A DNA stretch of 64,000 nt from NCBI GenBank assembly GCA_944324655.1, contig CALUXF010000002.1, forward strand, positions 1 through 64,000. The letters run 5' to 3'. A program made the translations under genes and the position numbers. Source of the DNA: Candidatus Avelusimicrobium aviculae. GTDB taxonomy: Bacteria > Elusimicrobiota > Elusimicrobia > Elusimicrobiales > Elusimicrobiaceae. Below, in pieces: positions 17,183 to 26,581 of the stretch (position 1 is the first letter of the stretch; each line of letters starts with the position of its first letter). Below the pieces are notes generated by a model. That model worked only from the letters and a program-made list of their open reading frames with translations, ran no database searches and was not told the DNA's origin.

Positions 17183-19318
17183 ATGAAGAAATACTTAAAA
17201 AAACTTTTTTCCACAAAACCCATCCTTTTCGGCTGTCTGGCCGTTCTATTTTTACTTATTATCTGCACCGCCGTGTTTATGCGTTATATTTTTTCCGGCT
17301 TGCCGCCGGTGTATGAAATGGAGGAGTACACCCCCTCCCTCACCACCCGCGTATATGACCGCAACAATAAACTAATTCATGAATTTTCCATAGAAAAACG
17401 CAGTATGGTGCCCCTTTCGGAAATACCGGTGGACTTGCAAAACGCCGTGGTGGCTATGGAAGACCGGGAATTTTTTGAGCATTCCGGTTTGTCTTTTAAA
17501 GGTATTTTCCGCGCCGCCTTGCACGATCTTATCCACGTAAGCGCCAAACAAGGGGCTTCCACTCTCACCCAGCAGCTTTCCCGCGGGGTATTTTTAAGCC
17601 AAGAAAAAAGACTCATCCGCAAAATACGCGAAATTATTTTGGCCGTACAAATTGAACACCAATTCAGCAAACAGGAAATTCTGCAGCTTTATTTAAACCA
17701 GATGTATTTAGGGCGCGGGGCTTACGGCGTAAAATCCGCCGCAAAACGCTATTTTAATAAAGATTTGTCCGAACTGACCACCGGGGAAGCCGCCATCATT
17801 GTGGGTTTGGTGCCGGCGCCGGAACGCTATAACCCGTTTACCAATCCGGAACTTTCCCGCCAGCGCAGGGATTTGGTGCTCTCCGTCATGAAAGAGCAGG
17901 GTTACATCACCCAAGAAGAATACGAAACCGCCAAGCAGGAACCCATGCCCACCCGCCAAACGGTAACGGAAGAATACAAACCCGGTTTGTATTTTATTGA
18001 GCACATCCGCCGCGTGTTAGAAGAAAAATACGGAACGGAAACTTTATGGAAAGGCGGTTTAAACATTTATACCACCGTGGATATTGACCAACAGTCCGCC
18101 GCCGAGCAAATTATGAACGACCGCCTGCAAAAATTGGACGAGCGCGTAGCCAAAAGCTTAGGGATAGACATTACCCCCAAAGAACCGCAGCCGCAAGAAA
18201 CCCCCGAAGGGGAAGAAGCCCCCGCGGAAGAAGAAACCGAACCGGATTTTCCCCGTCTGCAAGGCGCTTTTATGGTGCGTGACGTAAAAACCGGGGCCGT
18301 GCGCGTGCTGATAGGCGGGCGGGAATTTGACGAAAGCAAATTCAACCGCGCCACCCAGGCCAAACGCCAGCCGGGGTCTTCTTTTAAACCTTATGTATGG
18401 ATGGCCGCCTTACAGAAAGGCTACACCCCCGCCACGTTGGTAAAAGACTTGCCCACCATGTTCTATAACGACGGCAGAAACTGGCGCACGTTTGATGAAA
18501 CGTCTGACTTGTATTCTTTGGATTTAGCAAAGCAGTCTTTTATCTCCTCCAAGGATTTTAACGTATGGGTGCCGCAAAACTACGGCGGACGCAACGAAGG
18601 ATGGATTACCCTGCGCCGCGGGTTGGAAAAATCCAAAAACCTGGTAGCCGTAAACTTAATTGACGCCGTAGGCGTACCGGCCGTGGTGCGTGTGGCGCGC
18701 AAAGCGGGGCTTACCTCCGCCCTTCCCCGCGTGCCCGCCTTGGCCTTGGGCGTAAGCGTGCTGACGATGGACGAACACCTGGCCGCCCTTACCACTTTCG
18801 CCAATGCCGGCATTCATACCGACAACTATTATATTGAACGCGTGGAAGATGCCAACGGACGCATTCTGGAACAGCATATTCCGATGGAAAAAGCCGCTTT
18901 CTCCCCGCAGGATTCTTACCTGCTTATTAATATGATGAAAGGCGTTGTGCAGCGCGGAAGCGGACGGTATGTATCGCGCCTGGGGCGCAATATTGCCGGT
19001 AAAACCGGCACCACCCAAAGCCACCGGGATATGTGGTTTGTGGGTATGACGCCGCGCACCGCCGCCATTGGCTGGATGGGGTATGACGACGACTCCGCCT
19101 ACGCAGACAAAATCCACCTGGAAGGAAGCAACACCGGCCATTGGTGGAGCGATATTATGGAAGAGCTCTTAAAAGACGAGCCTAACGACGATTTTGCCGT
19201 GCCGGAAGGGATATCCTTTGCGTATATCAACCCCAATACCGGCAAACTGGCCATGCCCACGGAACGCAACAAATTCTGGGAAGCGTTCATCAAAGGAACC
19301 GAACCCAAAAGTTATTGA
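17183..19318 (+). CDS. mrcA: Bifunctional penicillin-binding protein 1A
   Basis: 711-residue class A PBP that polymerises and crosslinks peptidoglycan. It has a short cytoplasmic start and one membrane anchor (about 13-35). The GT51 glycosyltransferase carries catalytic E93 in AMEDREFFEHSG and the GASTLTQQLSR and RGAYGVKSAA blocks. The transpeptidase carries S399-S-F-K402, an SKN motif (KSKNLVAV) and KTG at 607-609. A Glu/Pro-rich insert (about 332-352) separates the two halves. It is shorter than E. coli PBP1A. Start is supported by the -10 element directly upstream rather than by a ribosome site. Confidence 0.94.
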   Translation: MKKYLKKLFSTKPILFGCLAVLFLLIICTAVFMRYIFSGLPPVYEMEEYTPSLTTRVYDRNNKLIHEFSIEKRSMVPLSEIPVDLQNAVVAMEDREFFEHSGLSFKGIFRAALHDLIHVSAKQGASTLTQQLSRGVFLSQEKRLIRKIREIILAVQIEHQFSKQEILQLYLNQMYLGRGAYGVKSAAKRYFNKDLSELTTGEAAIIVGLVPAPERYNPFTNPELSRQRRDLVLSVMKEQGYITQEEYETAKQEPMPTRQTVTEEYKPGLYFIEHIRRVLEEKYGTETLWKGGLNIYTTVDIDQQSAAEQIMNDRLQKLDERVAKSLGIDITPKEPQPQETPEGEEAPAEEETEPDFPRLQGAFMVRDVKTGAVRVLIGGREFDESKFNRATQAKRQPGSSFKPYVWMAALQKGYTPATLVKDLPTMFYNDGRNWRTFDETSDLYSLDLAKQSFISSKDFNVWVPQNYGGRNEGWITLRRGLEKSKNLVAVNLIDAVGVPAVVRVARKAGLTSALPRVPALALGVSVLTMDEHLAALTTFANAGIHTDNYYIERVEDANGRILEQHIPMEKAAFSPQDSYLLINMMKGVVQRGSGRYVSRLGRNIAGKTGTTQSHRDMWFVGMTPRTAAIGWMGYDDDSAYADKIHLEGSNTGHWWSDIMEELLKDEPNDDFAVPEGISFAYINPNTGKLAMPTERNKFWEAFIKGTEPKSY

Positions 19319-19346
19319 TTTCCCGGCAGGCTTATAAAACGGTTTT

Positions 19347-22300
19347 GTGTGTATGACTGCACAGGAAAACCAAAACAAAACTGCTTGTTTTTACGGGCTG
19401 CCCAACGCGGCAGCCCGGGGCTATTTTTTGTGTGAAAAATTCCTGCATAAAGGGCAAAGCGTGGTATTTGTGCGCGGAGCCCAAACGCAAGAAGACGCCC
19501 TGCACGCCGCGGTAAAAGAATTCGGCCCCCAAAACGCGCTTGCCGTACACTTGCCGGAACAGCATATCGGCCGCATGGCGGCCCTTTATCAGTTATTACA
19601 AAACCAACAACCTTTTTTGCTGGATATTCACCCGCAAGACCTGGACGCGGCCTTCCCCTCTGCCCAAGAATTTAAACGGCGTTTGTTTGAAGTGCACCGC
19701 GGGGCCACCCTGCGCCGGCAGGATTTGCTGGACGTATTGGAAAACGCCGGCTACCAACGCGAAGATTACGCCGAATCCCCCGGCCAATACGCCGTGCGCG
19801 GCAGCGTGGTGGACGTGTTTTGTTTGGACCAGCACCTCCCCCTGCGCTTGTATTTTTCCGGCCGAACCGTGCAGTCCATCGCCAGTTTTGACCTAGACAC
19901 CCAAAACACCCAAGAACAAACGGATAAAGCCGTTATTGTGCCCCTGCGTTTTGAGCGGGAAGAAGATCCATTATCCGCCTATACCGCCGGAGCCGTTTAC
20001 GCGTTTGAGGAAAACCTTCCCCCGGAAGGCAGCTTCCCTCAAGCCGTTGTTTTATCCACCCTGCCCGCGGCTCACGCTACGGACTGCGGGCTGCAGGCCA
20101 ATATCCGCTTCGGGGCCAACTGGCCCCTGCTGGAGCGGGAAGCCCAACAGCTAAAAAACCGCAACATACACTTAACCCTATGCTGTTTAAACCGCGGGGA
20201 ACTGGACCGCCTGGGCGAAATCATGCAGGAATACCCCACCCTATCCAAAACACCTATTAAAATATCCCCCCTTATACAAGGTTTTGTAAACCCGGTCAAG
20301 CAGCAGGCTTTTATCACTTCCTGCGAAATTTTAGACCGCCGCTACAATACCTCCGGCGTGTTAAAAAGCTTTACGGTGGAAGGCGCCAAACGGGTGCGCT
20401 TTAAAGAATTGGCGCCGGGAGATTATGTAGTACACCAAACCCACGGCATAGGCAAATACCTGGGGCTGGAAATTATGGATAAGGAAGAAAACCCCACAGA
20501 CTGCCTGATTATTGAATACCGCCGAGGAAGCAAACTGTATGTGCCGATGTATGACTTTAAAAAAGTGCAAAAATACATCAGCGCGGGAGGCAAAATACCC
20601 GCCTTGTCCGCCTTGGGCGGAACGGCTTGGCGCGACGTAAAAAAACGCGTAAAAGAAGAAGCGCAAAAAACCGCCAAAGAGATTTTAAAGCTGGAGGCCC
20701 TGCGCCAGGCTTCCCCCGCGCCGCTCACCCCGGGGGACCCGCGCATAGAGCAGGAATTTGCGGACTCTTTCCCCTACGACCTTACCCCCGGCCAACAGCA
20801 AGCCATAGAGGACGTCCTGCGGGATTTAAATTTATCCCGCCCCATGGACCGTGTTCTAGTGGGGGACGTGGGCTTTGGCAAAACGGAAGTAGCCATGCGC
20901 GCCGCCTTGCGGGTGGCCGTATCCGGCAAACAGGTAATGGTATTGGTGCCCACCACCATTTTGGCGGACCAGCACTATAAAACTTTTTCCAAACGCTTGG
21001 CGGGTTTCCCGGTTAACGTGCGCATGCTGTGCCGCTTTCAAACCCCTAAAGAACAGCGGGAAGTGGTACAGGAAATAAAAAGCGGCGTGTGCGACATCAT
21101 CATCGGCACCCACCGCCTGATGAGCAAAGACATTGTATTTAAAGATTTAGGGCTGGTAATTATTGACGAGGAACACCGCTTTGGCGTAAAACAAAAAGAA
21201 AAAATCAAGGCCAAAAGCGCCGGCGTGCATACCTTAATGTTAAGCGCTACGCCCATTCCGCGCACGTTAAACCAATCGCTATCCAGCCTAAGGGACATAT
21301 CCCTCATAGACACCCCTCCGCGCGGGCGCACCGCCATAAAAACCGTGGTAACCGCCTGGAACAATGAACTGGCCGCCGCCGCTATTACCGAAGAACTTGC
21401 CCGCGGCGGGCAAGTATATTATGTGTACAACAGCGTGCAAAGCATGGAAAGCCGCTACCTGTTTCTTAAAAAACTGGTGCCGGAAGCCAAAATCTGCATG
21501 GCGCACGGACAAATGGACGAAAAACTGCTGGAACAAACCCTGTGGGACTTTAACCAAGGCAAATACGATATTCTTTTAGCCTCCACCATTATAGAATCCG
21601 GCATAGACATTACCAACGCCAACACGTTAATTGTGGAAAATGCACACAACTTCGGCCTAGCCCAGCTGTACCAGCTGCGCGGGCGCATCGGGCGCGGCAG
21701 CACTAAAGCCTACTGTTATTTATTCCACCCGGACTGGCTGTTTAAAAAACCCGCCCCGCAGGAAGAAGACAATTTTGCCCAGCTGGCCGCCGTACCTTGG
21801 AACCCCAAACCGGAAAAAGACCCCACCGAAGAAGCCAAAAAACGCCTGGCCGCCTTAATGGAATTTGGCGAACTGGGCAGCGGCTTTAAACTGGCGCTTA
21901 GGGATATGGAAATACGCGGCGCGGGAGAACTGTTAGGCGTCAAACAGCACGGGTACGTGAACGAAGTGGGGCTTAGTTTGTACTGTGATTTAGTGGCTAA
22001 CGAAGTAAAAAAATTAAAAGGGGAGCCCGTCAAGAGGGAGCTTCGCTCCACCGTTAATCTGCCTTTGCCGGCGTATATCCCGCCGGATTATTTGCCCGAC
22101 GAAGCCGAACGGCTGAAATATTATAAGGAACTAATGAGCGCGGATGAAACCAAAACCCACCTGCTTCTTACCCGCCTGGCGGATTTATGCGGCCCCGTAC
22201 CGGCGGAAATAATCAATTTAACCAAGGTGTTTGCTTTGTCGGCCCGCGCGGGGGAATTAAAAATACAGCATATTGACGCCAGCGATGACAAGCTGGAATT

Positions 22301-22496
22301 TTCTTTCTCACGGGATTTTAGAATGCCGGCGGATTTTCCTTCCCTTCTTTTTAAGCGTTACGGGGCGGCGCATGTAGAATTTTTAAAATCCAATTCGGGA
22401 GACGGCATCCGCCTGCGTTTCGCGCCGGGGACGGACTTGGTAAAAGAAGCCCAAAACGCCGTTTGCTTTTTTCAAACGCTCCCCTCCGGCGCGTAA
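19347..22496 (+). CDS. mfd: Transcription-repair coupling factor
   Basis: 1049-residue Mfd, which removes RNA polymerase stalled at lesions and recruits UvrA. An N-terminal UvrB-like module (about 120-260; RRQDLLDVLENAGY, YAVRGSVVDVF) precedes the polymerase-binding CarD-like domain (APGDYVVHQTHGIGKYLGLE). The translocase has GDVGFGKTE (K512), DEEH (607-610) and SATPIPRTL. A TRCF C-terminal domain closes the protein. Start is GTG 19347 or ATG 19353; no ribosome site is clear, and TATAAA at 19333-19338 hints at a short leader. Confidence 0.95.
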   Translation: MCMTAQENQNKTACFYGLPNAAARGYFLCEKFLHKGQSVVFVRGAQTQEDALHAAVKEFGPQNALAVHLPEQHIGRMAALYQLLQNQQPFLLDIHPQDLDAAFPSAQEFKRRLFEVHRGATLRRQDLLDVLENAGYQREDYAESPGQYAVRGSVVDVFCLDQHLPLRLYFSGRTVQSIASFDLDTQNTQEQTDKAVIVPLRFEREEDPLSAYTAGAVYAFEENLPPEGSFPQAVVLSTLPAAHATDCGLQANIRFGANWPLLEREAQQLKNRNIHLTLCCLNRGELDRLGEIMQEYPTLSKTPIKISPLIQGFVNPVKQQAFITSCEILDRRYNTSGVLKSFTVEGAKRVRFKELAPGDYVVHQTHGIGKYLGLEIMDKEENPTDCLIIEYRRGSKLYVPMYDFKKVQKYISAGGKIPALSALGGTAWRDVKKRVKEEAQKTAKEILKLEALRQASPAPLTPGDPRIEQEFADSFPYDLTPGQQQAIEDVLRDLNLSRPMDRVLVGDVGFGKTEVAMRAALRVAVSGKQVMVLVPTTILADQHYKTFSKRLAGFPVNVRMLCRFQTPKEQREVVQEIKSGVCDIIIGTHRLMSKDIVFKDLGLVIIDEEHRFGVKQKEKIKAKSAGVHTLMLSATPIPRTLNQSLSSLRDISLIDTPPRGRTAIKTVVTAWNNELAAAAITEELARGGQVYYVYNSVQSMESRYLFLKKLVPEAKICMAHGQMDEKLLEQTLWDFNQGKYDILLASTIIESGIDITNANTLIVENAHNFGLAQLYQLRGRIGRGSTKAYCYLFHPDWLFKKPAPQEEDNFAQLAAVPWNPKPEKDPTEEAKKRLAALMEFGELGSGFKLALRDMEIRGAGELLGVKQHGYVNEVGLSLYCDLVANEVKKLKGEPVKRELRSTVNLPLPAYIPPDYLPDEAERLKYYKELMSADETKTHLLLTRLADLCGPVPAEIINLTKVFALSARAGELKIQHIDASDDKLEFSFSRDFRMPADFPSLLFKRYGAAHVEFLKSNSGDGIRLRFAPGTDLVKEAQNAVCFFQTLPSGA

Positions 22497-22498
22497 AA

Positions 22499-22507
22499 TG
22501 ATATAGT
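22499..22507 (+). promoter_or_regulatory. Extended -10 promoter of the parvulin lipoprotein gene
   Basis: TGATATAGT ends six bases before ATG 22514, so the predicted first transcribed base is the A of that codon. No Shine-Dalgarno is present. It starts four bases past the mfd stop. Confidence 0.6.
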
Positions 22508-22513
22508 ATGGGT

Positions 22514-23356
22514 ATGCGCAATATTTTTTTATTTTCTGTTTTATGTGTCTTGTTGGCGGCCGCTTGCAATAAGCCGGCCGAAACCCCTGTTGCCGAAACG
22601 CCCGCGGAACCGGAAATCGCCGCTAAAGTGGGGGCCGTTATCATTACGGAAAAAGACCTGGAAGATAAATTGGTTTTCATGTCCCCCGAAGACCGGGACT
22701 TTGCAAAAACATCCATCGGGCGCACCAATTTTATTAACGCCTTGGTGCGGGAAAAACTGGCCGAACTGGCCGCCCTAGACGCTAAGTTGGACGAGTCTGA
22801 CTCCTATTTAGCCGCGTTGGAAGACAAACGCGCCCAACTCAGAAAAATTTACGACGACTACGCCCAGCAGCTGCTTATCCGCTCTTGGTATGACCAGCTG
22901 GAAGAATCCGGCGCAACCGCGGTAACGGAAGAGGAAATAAAAGATTATTTTGACAAATACCCTTATGAAATGACCGTCAAACAAATCATCATTTCCAACG
23001 CCCAAACGGCGGACCAAGTACTGCGCGCTTTAAAAGCATCCCCCTCCCGCTGGAAAGAGCTGGAAAGGCAATATTCCATCGCGCCGGAAGCTATACGCGG
23101 AAAGGAGTTTTCTTTCATGCCCGGGGAATTTATACCGGAAATTGAAGTCATAGCGGCCAACTCCCCCTCCGGCAGCGTACAGGGATTTATCAAAACTTCC
23201 CAAGGATTTCATATAATAATGAAAGTTAAGGAAAAACGGCTTTCTCTTAAAAACGCAAAAGAACGCATAGAGCAGATTTTGCGTTTACAAAAAGAAGACG
23301 CCGCTTTAAATGCTTTAAAAAATAAATATGAGGTGTTTGTGTATGAAAAAAACTAA
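22514..23356 (+). CDS. Parvulin-type peptidyl-prolyl isomerase, lipoprotein
   Basis: 280-residue exported foldase of the SurA/PrsA group. A signal peptide ends in a lipobox with C18 (LLAAAC). A helical N-terminal chaperone region (about 35-150) precedes a parvulin domain (about 150-250; VKQIIIS, SFMPGEFIPE, KTSQGFHIIMKV). ATG 22508 lies two codons earlier in frame; I prefer 22514 because of the -10 spacing. It overlaps the following PPIase gene by 14 bases, so the two act as a pair. Likely role: folding of envelope proteins in the periplasm. Confidence 0.85.
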   Translation: MRNIFLFSVLCVLLAAACNKPAETPVAETPAEPEIAAKVGAVIITEKDLEDKLVFMSPEDRDFAKTSIGRTNFINALVREKLAELAALDAKLDESDSYLAALEDKRAQLRKIYDDYAQQLLIRSWYDQLEESGATAVTEEEIKDYFDKYPYEMTVKQIIISNAQTADQVLRALKASPSRWKELERQYSIAPEAIRGKEFSFMPGEFIPEIEVIAANSPSGSVQGFIKTSQGFHIIMKVKEKRLSLKNAKERIEQILRLQKEDAALNALKNKYEVFVYEKN

Positions 23357-24578
23357 CCTAACGGCTTTACTGGCCCTGGTGCTGGCCTTCGGGGTAGGCG
23401 TACAGGCCAAAGTGATGGAATCCTCCGTCGCCACGGTGAACGGACAACCGGTACTCAGTTCCGAATATGATTCTTATTTGGAAGGCGTGCTGGAACAATA
23501 CAAAGTGGCGGCTCCGCAATTTTTAGAACAGCCTTACGCGCAGGACGTACTGGGGCGCGAAGTGCTTAAAGAGCTTATTTCCAAAGAACTCTTATACCAA
23601 GCCGCCGATGAAGCCAAAATACAGGTAAAAGACAGCGAGGTAGATGCCGGCATCAACGAAATCAAAGCCCGGTTTATCGTGGATGAAAAAACCGGAAAAG
23701 AAGACCCCAAAGGCGCCGATAAACGCTTTAACGAAGCCCTTAAAAATCAGCATATGAGCTTAAAAGCGTATAAAGAAAAAATCAAAAAAGACATCGCCGT
23801 GCGCAAACTGATGGAACAACGCATCACCGCCACGGTAAAACCGGTGGAAGAGGCGGACGTAAAAGCCTTGTATGAAGATGTGGAAATCTGCATGAAAGGC
23901 AACAGCAAAAAAATGAAAGCGCTGGAGAAAAAAGACCCGGCCCGCTTTAAAGAAGCTACCGCCATCGCCGCCAAATTAAAACAGCTTACGGCGGAACAGG
24001 TGCGCATTGGGCATATTTATTTAGCCGTAACCAAGGACATGAAGCCTGAAGAAGCCAAAAAGAAACAAGAACTGGCCGTTAAAATCAAAGAAGAAATTGA
24101 CGGCGGAAAAGATTTCTCCGAAGCCGTAAAAGAATCTACGGAAGACAAAGCCGCCTTGGCCTCCGGCGGGGACATGATTTTAATTAAGGGCATCGCCCCC
24201 AAAGAAATTGACAATAAGGCGTTCTCTTTGGCTGTTGGCAAAGTGAGCGACCCCATTAAAACGGATCTGGGCTACCATATTATTAAAATTAAAGAAAAAC
24301 GCGCCGAAAAAGATTTTGGTTACGATGATATCGCCAAAGATCTGGCCCAATATTTAGCCCAGCAAAAAATTCAAAACGCCATGGGCGATTATATCGGCGA
24401 ATTGTATGACAAGGCGGACGTAAAAGTAACCATTAGCTTTGAGTCCGACAAACTGATTGAAGAAGCCTTGGCCCAACAGGCCCAAGCCGCCCAAAAAGCG
24501 GATAAAAAAGAAGTAAAATCCGAAAAAAAAGCGGACAAAAAAGAAGCTAAAGAAGAGAAAAAAGAAGAAAAAAAATAA
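23343..24578 (+). CDS. Periplasmic SurA/PrsA-like peptidyl-prolyl isomerase
   Basis: 411-residue foldase. A signal peptide (about 1-22, cleaved near VQAKV) leads to a SurA-like helical region starting with SVATVNGQPVLSSEYDSYL. A parvulin domain follows (about 220-335; VRIGHIYLAV, DFSEAVKESTED, GDMILIKGIAPKE, DLGYHIIKIKEKR). The last 27 residues are almost only Lys, Glu, Asp and Ala. ATG 23343 has GAGG eight bases upstream and lies inside the previous gene. Length resembles E. coli SurA, but only one parvulin domain is seen. Confidence 0.88.
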   Translation: MKKTNLTALLALVLAFGVGVQAKVMESSVATVNGQPVLSSEYDSYLEGVLEQYKVAAPQFLEQPYAQDVLGREVLKELISKELLYQAADEAKIQVKDSEVDAGINEIKARFIVDEKTGKEDPKGADKRFNEALKNQHMSLKAYKEKIKKDIAVRKLMEQRITATVKPVEEADVKALYEDVEICMKGNSKKMKALEKKDPARFKEATAIAAKLKQLTAEQVRIGHIYLAVTKDMKPEEAKKKQELAVKIKEEIDGGKDFSEAVKESTEDKAALASGGDMILIKGIAPKEIDNKAFSLAVGKVSDPIKTDLGYHIIKIKEKRAEKDFGYDDIAKDLAQYLAQQKIQNAMGDYIGELYDKADVKVTISFESDKLIEEALAQQAQAAQKADKKEVKSEKKADKKEAKEEKKEEKK

Positions 24579-24608
24579 TTTCCGCCAAGCGGTTAAATTT
24601 ATAAAATA

Positions 24609-24637
24609 AAGAGGGAGCAAACGCTTCCTCTTTATTT
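24609..24637 (+). terminator. Terminator after the two PPIase genes
   Basis: GAGGGAGC pairs with GCTTCCTC (one G.T) around AAAC at 24611-24630, followed by TTTATTTATT. It precedes pdxA. Confidence 0.7.
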
Positions 24638-24650
24638 ATTGGGGTTTGCT

Positions 24651-25580
24651 ATGTTACAAAAACCGTTTATCGCCGTAAGCGCGGGTGATCCGCTGGGCAT
24701 TGGGCCGGAAGTAACCGTAAAAGCGTTGCAAAATCCGGCCGTACGGCAAGCCTGCCGCGTGATTGTAGTGGGGGAGCCGCACTCGTTAGAGGCGGCCGGT
24801 TTCACGCCGGATCTGGCGCAGCTTCTTCCCATAGAGCACCCAAACGCCTTCGCCAAAACCAAACCCGCTCCTTGCAAATGGGCGGGGGAAGTGTCTTTTA
24901 AAGCCTTGCAAACCGCCTGCAAATTAGTGGCCGCACACACCGCCAAGGCGTTGGTTACGGCCCCCATATCCAAACAAAGCTGGGCGCTGGCGGGCGTCCC
25001 GTTTACCGGACATACGGAATTTTTACGCAAATACTACGGCAAAACCGCTTTAATGATGTTTGTAAGCGGAGCGTTAAAATGCGCCCTGGTCAGTGAACAT
25101 TTTGCCATTAAAGACCTGCATAAAATCATCACCCGCCAACGCATAGAACAAACTTGTTTGGATTTTAACTCCGCACTAAAAAAGCTGGGCGTAAAACACC
25201 CTCAAATTGCGCTGGCTTCTTTAAACCCGCACGGCGGGGACAACGGACGCTTTGGCAAAGAAGAAGGGCAAACCATTCTGCCCGCCATGAACTATTTAAA
25301 AAAACACGGTTTGCGCGTGCAGGGGCCCTTCCCCGCAGACAGCCTGTGGCTGGCGCATAAACACGGCAATTTTGATGGGCTTTTGTGCATGTATCACGAC
25401 CAGGCCCTCTTGGGCTTAAAACTGGCCGCCAAAGAACCTATTGTGCACGTGACGGCAGGCCTGCGTTTCTTACGCGTTTCCCCCACCCACGGCACCGCTT
25501 TTGATATTGCCGGCAAAAACCTGGCGGACCCGCAAAGCATGGCCGCCGCCCTGCTGTTTGCCGCCCAACACGCCGGCTAA
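24651..25580 (+). CDS. pdxA: 4-hydroxythreonine-4-phosphate dehydrogenase
   Basis: 309-residue enzyme of the DXP-dependent pyridoxal phosphate pathway. Family marks are SAGDPLGIGPE at the start, the PISKQSW and PFTGHTEFL metal/substrate segments, LNPHGGDNGRFG, and the C-terminal CMYHDQALLGLKL with THGTAFDIAGK. ATG 24651 is preceded by GGGG; a TTG four codons earlier is the alternative. No other vitamin B6 gene is near. Confidence 0.95.
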   Translation: MLQKPFIAVSAGDPLGIGPEVTVKALQNPAVRQACRVIVVGEPHSLEAAGFTPDLAQLLPIEHPNAFAKTKPAPCKWAGEVSFKALQTACKLVAAHTAKALVTAPISKQSWALAGVPFTGHTEFLRKYYGKTALMMFVSGALKCALVSEHFAIKDLHKIITRQRIEQTCLDFNSALKKLGVKHPQIALASLNPHGGDNGRFGKEEGQTILPAMNYLKKHGLRVQGPFPADSLWLAHKHGNFDGLLCMYHDQALLGLKLAAKEPIVHVTAGLRFLRVSPTHGTAFDIAGKNLADPQSMAAALLFAAQHAG

Positions 25581-25608
25581 TGTTTTCCGTCAATAACCGC
25601 GTTTATTT

Positions 25609-25617
25609 TGTTACAAT
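25609..25617 (+). promoter_or_regulatory. Extended -10 promoter of birA-oadGAB
   Basis: TGTTACAAT ends six bases before ATG 25624, putting the predicted transcription start on the A of the start codon. No -35 or Shine-Dalgarno is visible. Confidence 0.65.
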
Positions 25618-25623
25618 GAAGGT

Positions 25624-26328
25624 ATGCCCCGCATATTGCATTTTCCAGCGTTAAATTCCACCAACGCGTACGCCAAAGAGCACGCGCGGGAACTGGAAAA
25701 CGGCACCGTTGTCTGCGCCGAAGAACAAACCGCCGGGCGGGGCCGGTTTAACCGCAAGTGGTTTTCCGCAAAGGGCGGCTTATATTTTTCCGTTCTTTTA
25801 AAAACAGAAAACACCCAATACCTGCCCAACTTAACCCAGCTGATGGCTTTGTGCATTTGCCAAACCGTACGGGAGCTGGGGGTTCCGGCGCAATTAAAAT
25901 GGCCCAATGACGTGTTGGTAAACGGCAAAAAACTTTCCGGCATATTAAGTGAGGCGGTATTGGAAAACAACCGTTTTTACGCTTTGGTAATAGGCGTGGG
26001 GATAAACATCCGGCAGCCGGATTTAGGGCACGTGGGCCAGCCGGCCGTTTCCCTGGGGGAGCTACATATTTCCGTCACCGCGCGGGAATTGTTAAACGCC
26101 TTGCTTGCGCGTTTTAACGCCCGCCTGCCCAAAGCGCTGGCTGAAGGGTTTTCTTCTTTCGGGCAGGAATACAAGGCCTTGTTTCCGTACATAGGCCAAA
26201 CCGTTTGCATTACCGCCGCAGACCGGCAACATACCGGAACCGTGCGGGATATTTCCTCCGCCGGGACTTTGCTGCTTAACACGCCGCAGGGCCCGAAGGA
26301 GTTTTCTATAGGAGACATGAACGCATGA
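25624..26328 (+). CDS. birA: Biotin-protein ligase, without DNA-binding domain
   Basis: 234-residue class I biotin ligase that makes biotinyl-AMP and attaches biotin to carrier lysines. The biotin loop is GRGRFNRKW (residues 38-46), KWPNDV is near residue 98, and a C-terminal SH3-like domain ends the protein. There is no N-terminal winged helix, so it should not act as the biotin repressor. It overlaps oadG by four bases, placing the ligase in the operon with its obvious substrate, the biotin domain of OadA. Confidence 0.94.
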   Translation: MPRILHFPALNSTNAYAKEHARELENGTVVCAEEQTAGRGRFNRKWFSAKGGLYFSVLLKTENTQYLPNLTQLMALCICQTVRELGVPAQLKWPNDVLVNGKKLSGILSEAVLENNRFYALVIGVGINIRQPDLGHVGQPAVSLGELHISVTARELLNALLARFNARLPKALAEGFSSFGQEYKALFPYIGQTVCITAADRQHTGTVRDISSAGTLLLNTPQGPKEFSIGDMNA

Positions 26329-26567
26329 ACCTTGCAGAAAGTACCTCCTTGATGGACAGCGTAAACTTAACCATTATCGGCATGATGGTGGTGTTTACGT
26401 TTCTTTTCATCATGGTACTCGTGATGAAAGTGCTGGGCTGGCTGGTGAAAGTATTGGAAAAATATTTTCCGCAGTCTGCTCCCGCGCCGGCCGCCGTGGC
26501 CGCCCGCGCGGATAATTTGGCGATAGCCGCCGCCGTGGCCGCCGCCAAGAGATTTACCGGTAAATGA
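26325..26567 (+). CDS. oadG: Oxaloacetate decarboxylase gamma chain
   Basis: 80-residue protein with one membrane helix (about 14-40; GMMVVFTFLFIMVLVMKVLGWLV) and an Ala/Pro-rich tail. Short OadG proteins anchor the alpha subunit to the beta pump. Sequence alone is weak for this family; the position between birA and oadA is the strong evidence. Start overlaps the birA stop as ATGA, with GGAG ten bases upstream. Confidence 0.85.
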   Translation: MNLAESTSLMDSVNLTIIGMMVVFTFLFIMVLVMKVLGWLVKVLEKYFPQSAPAPAAVAARADNLAIAAAVAAAKRFTGK

Positions 26568-26581
26568 GAGGAAGCCAAAAA

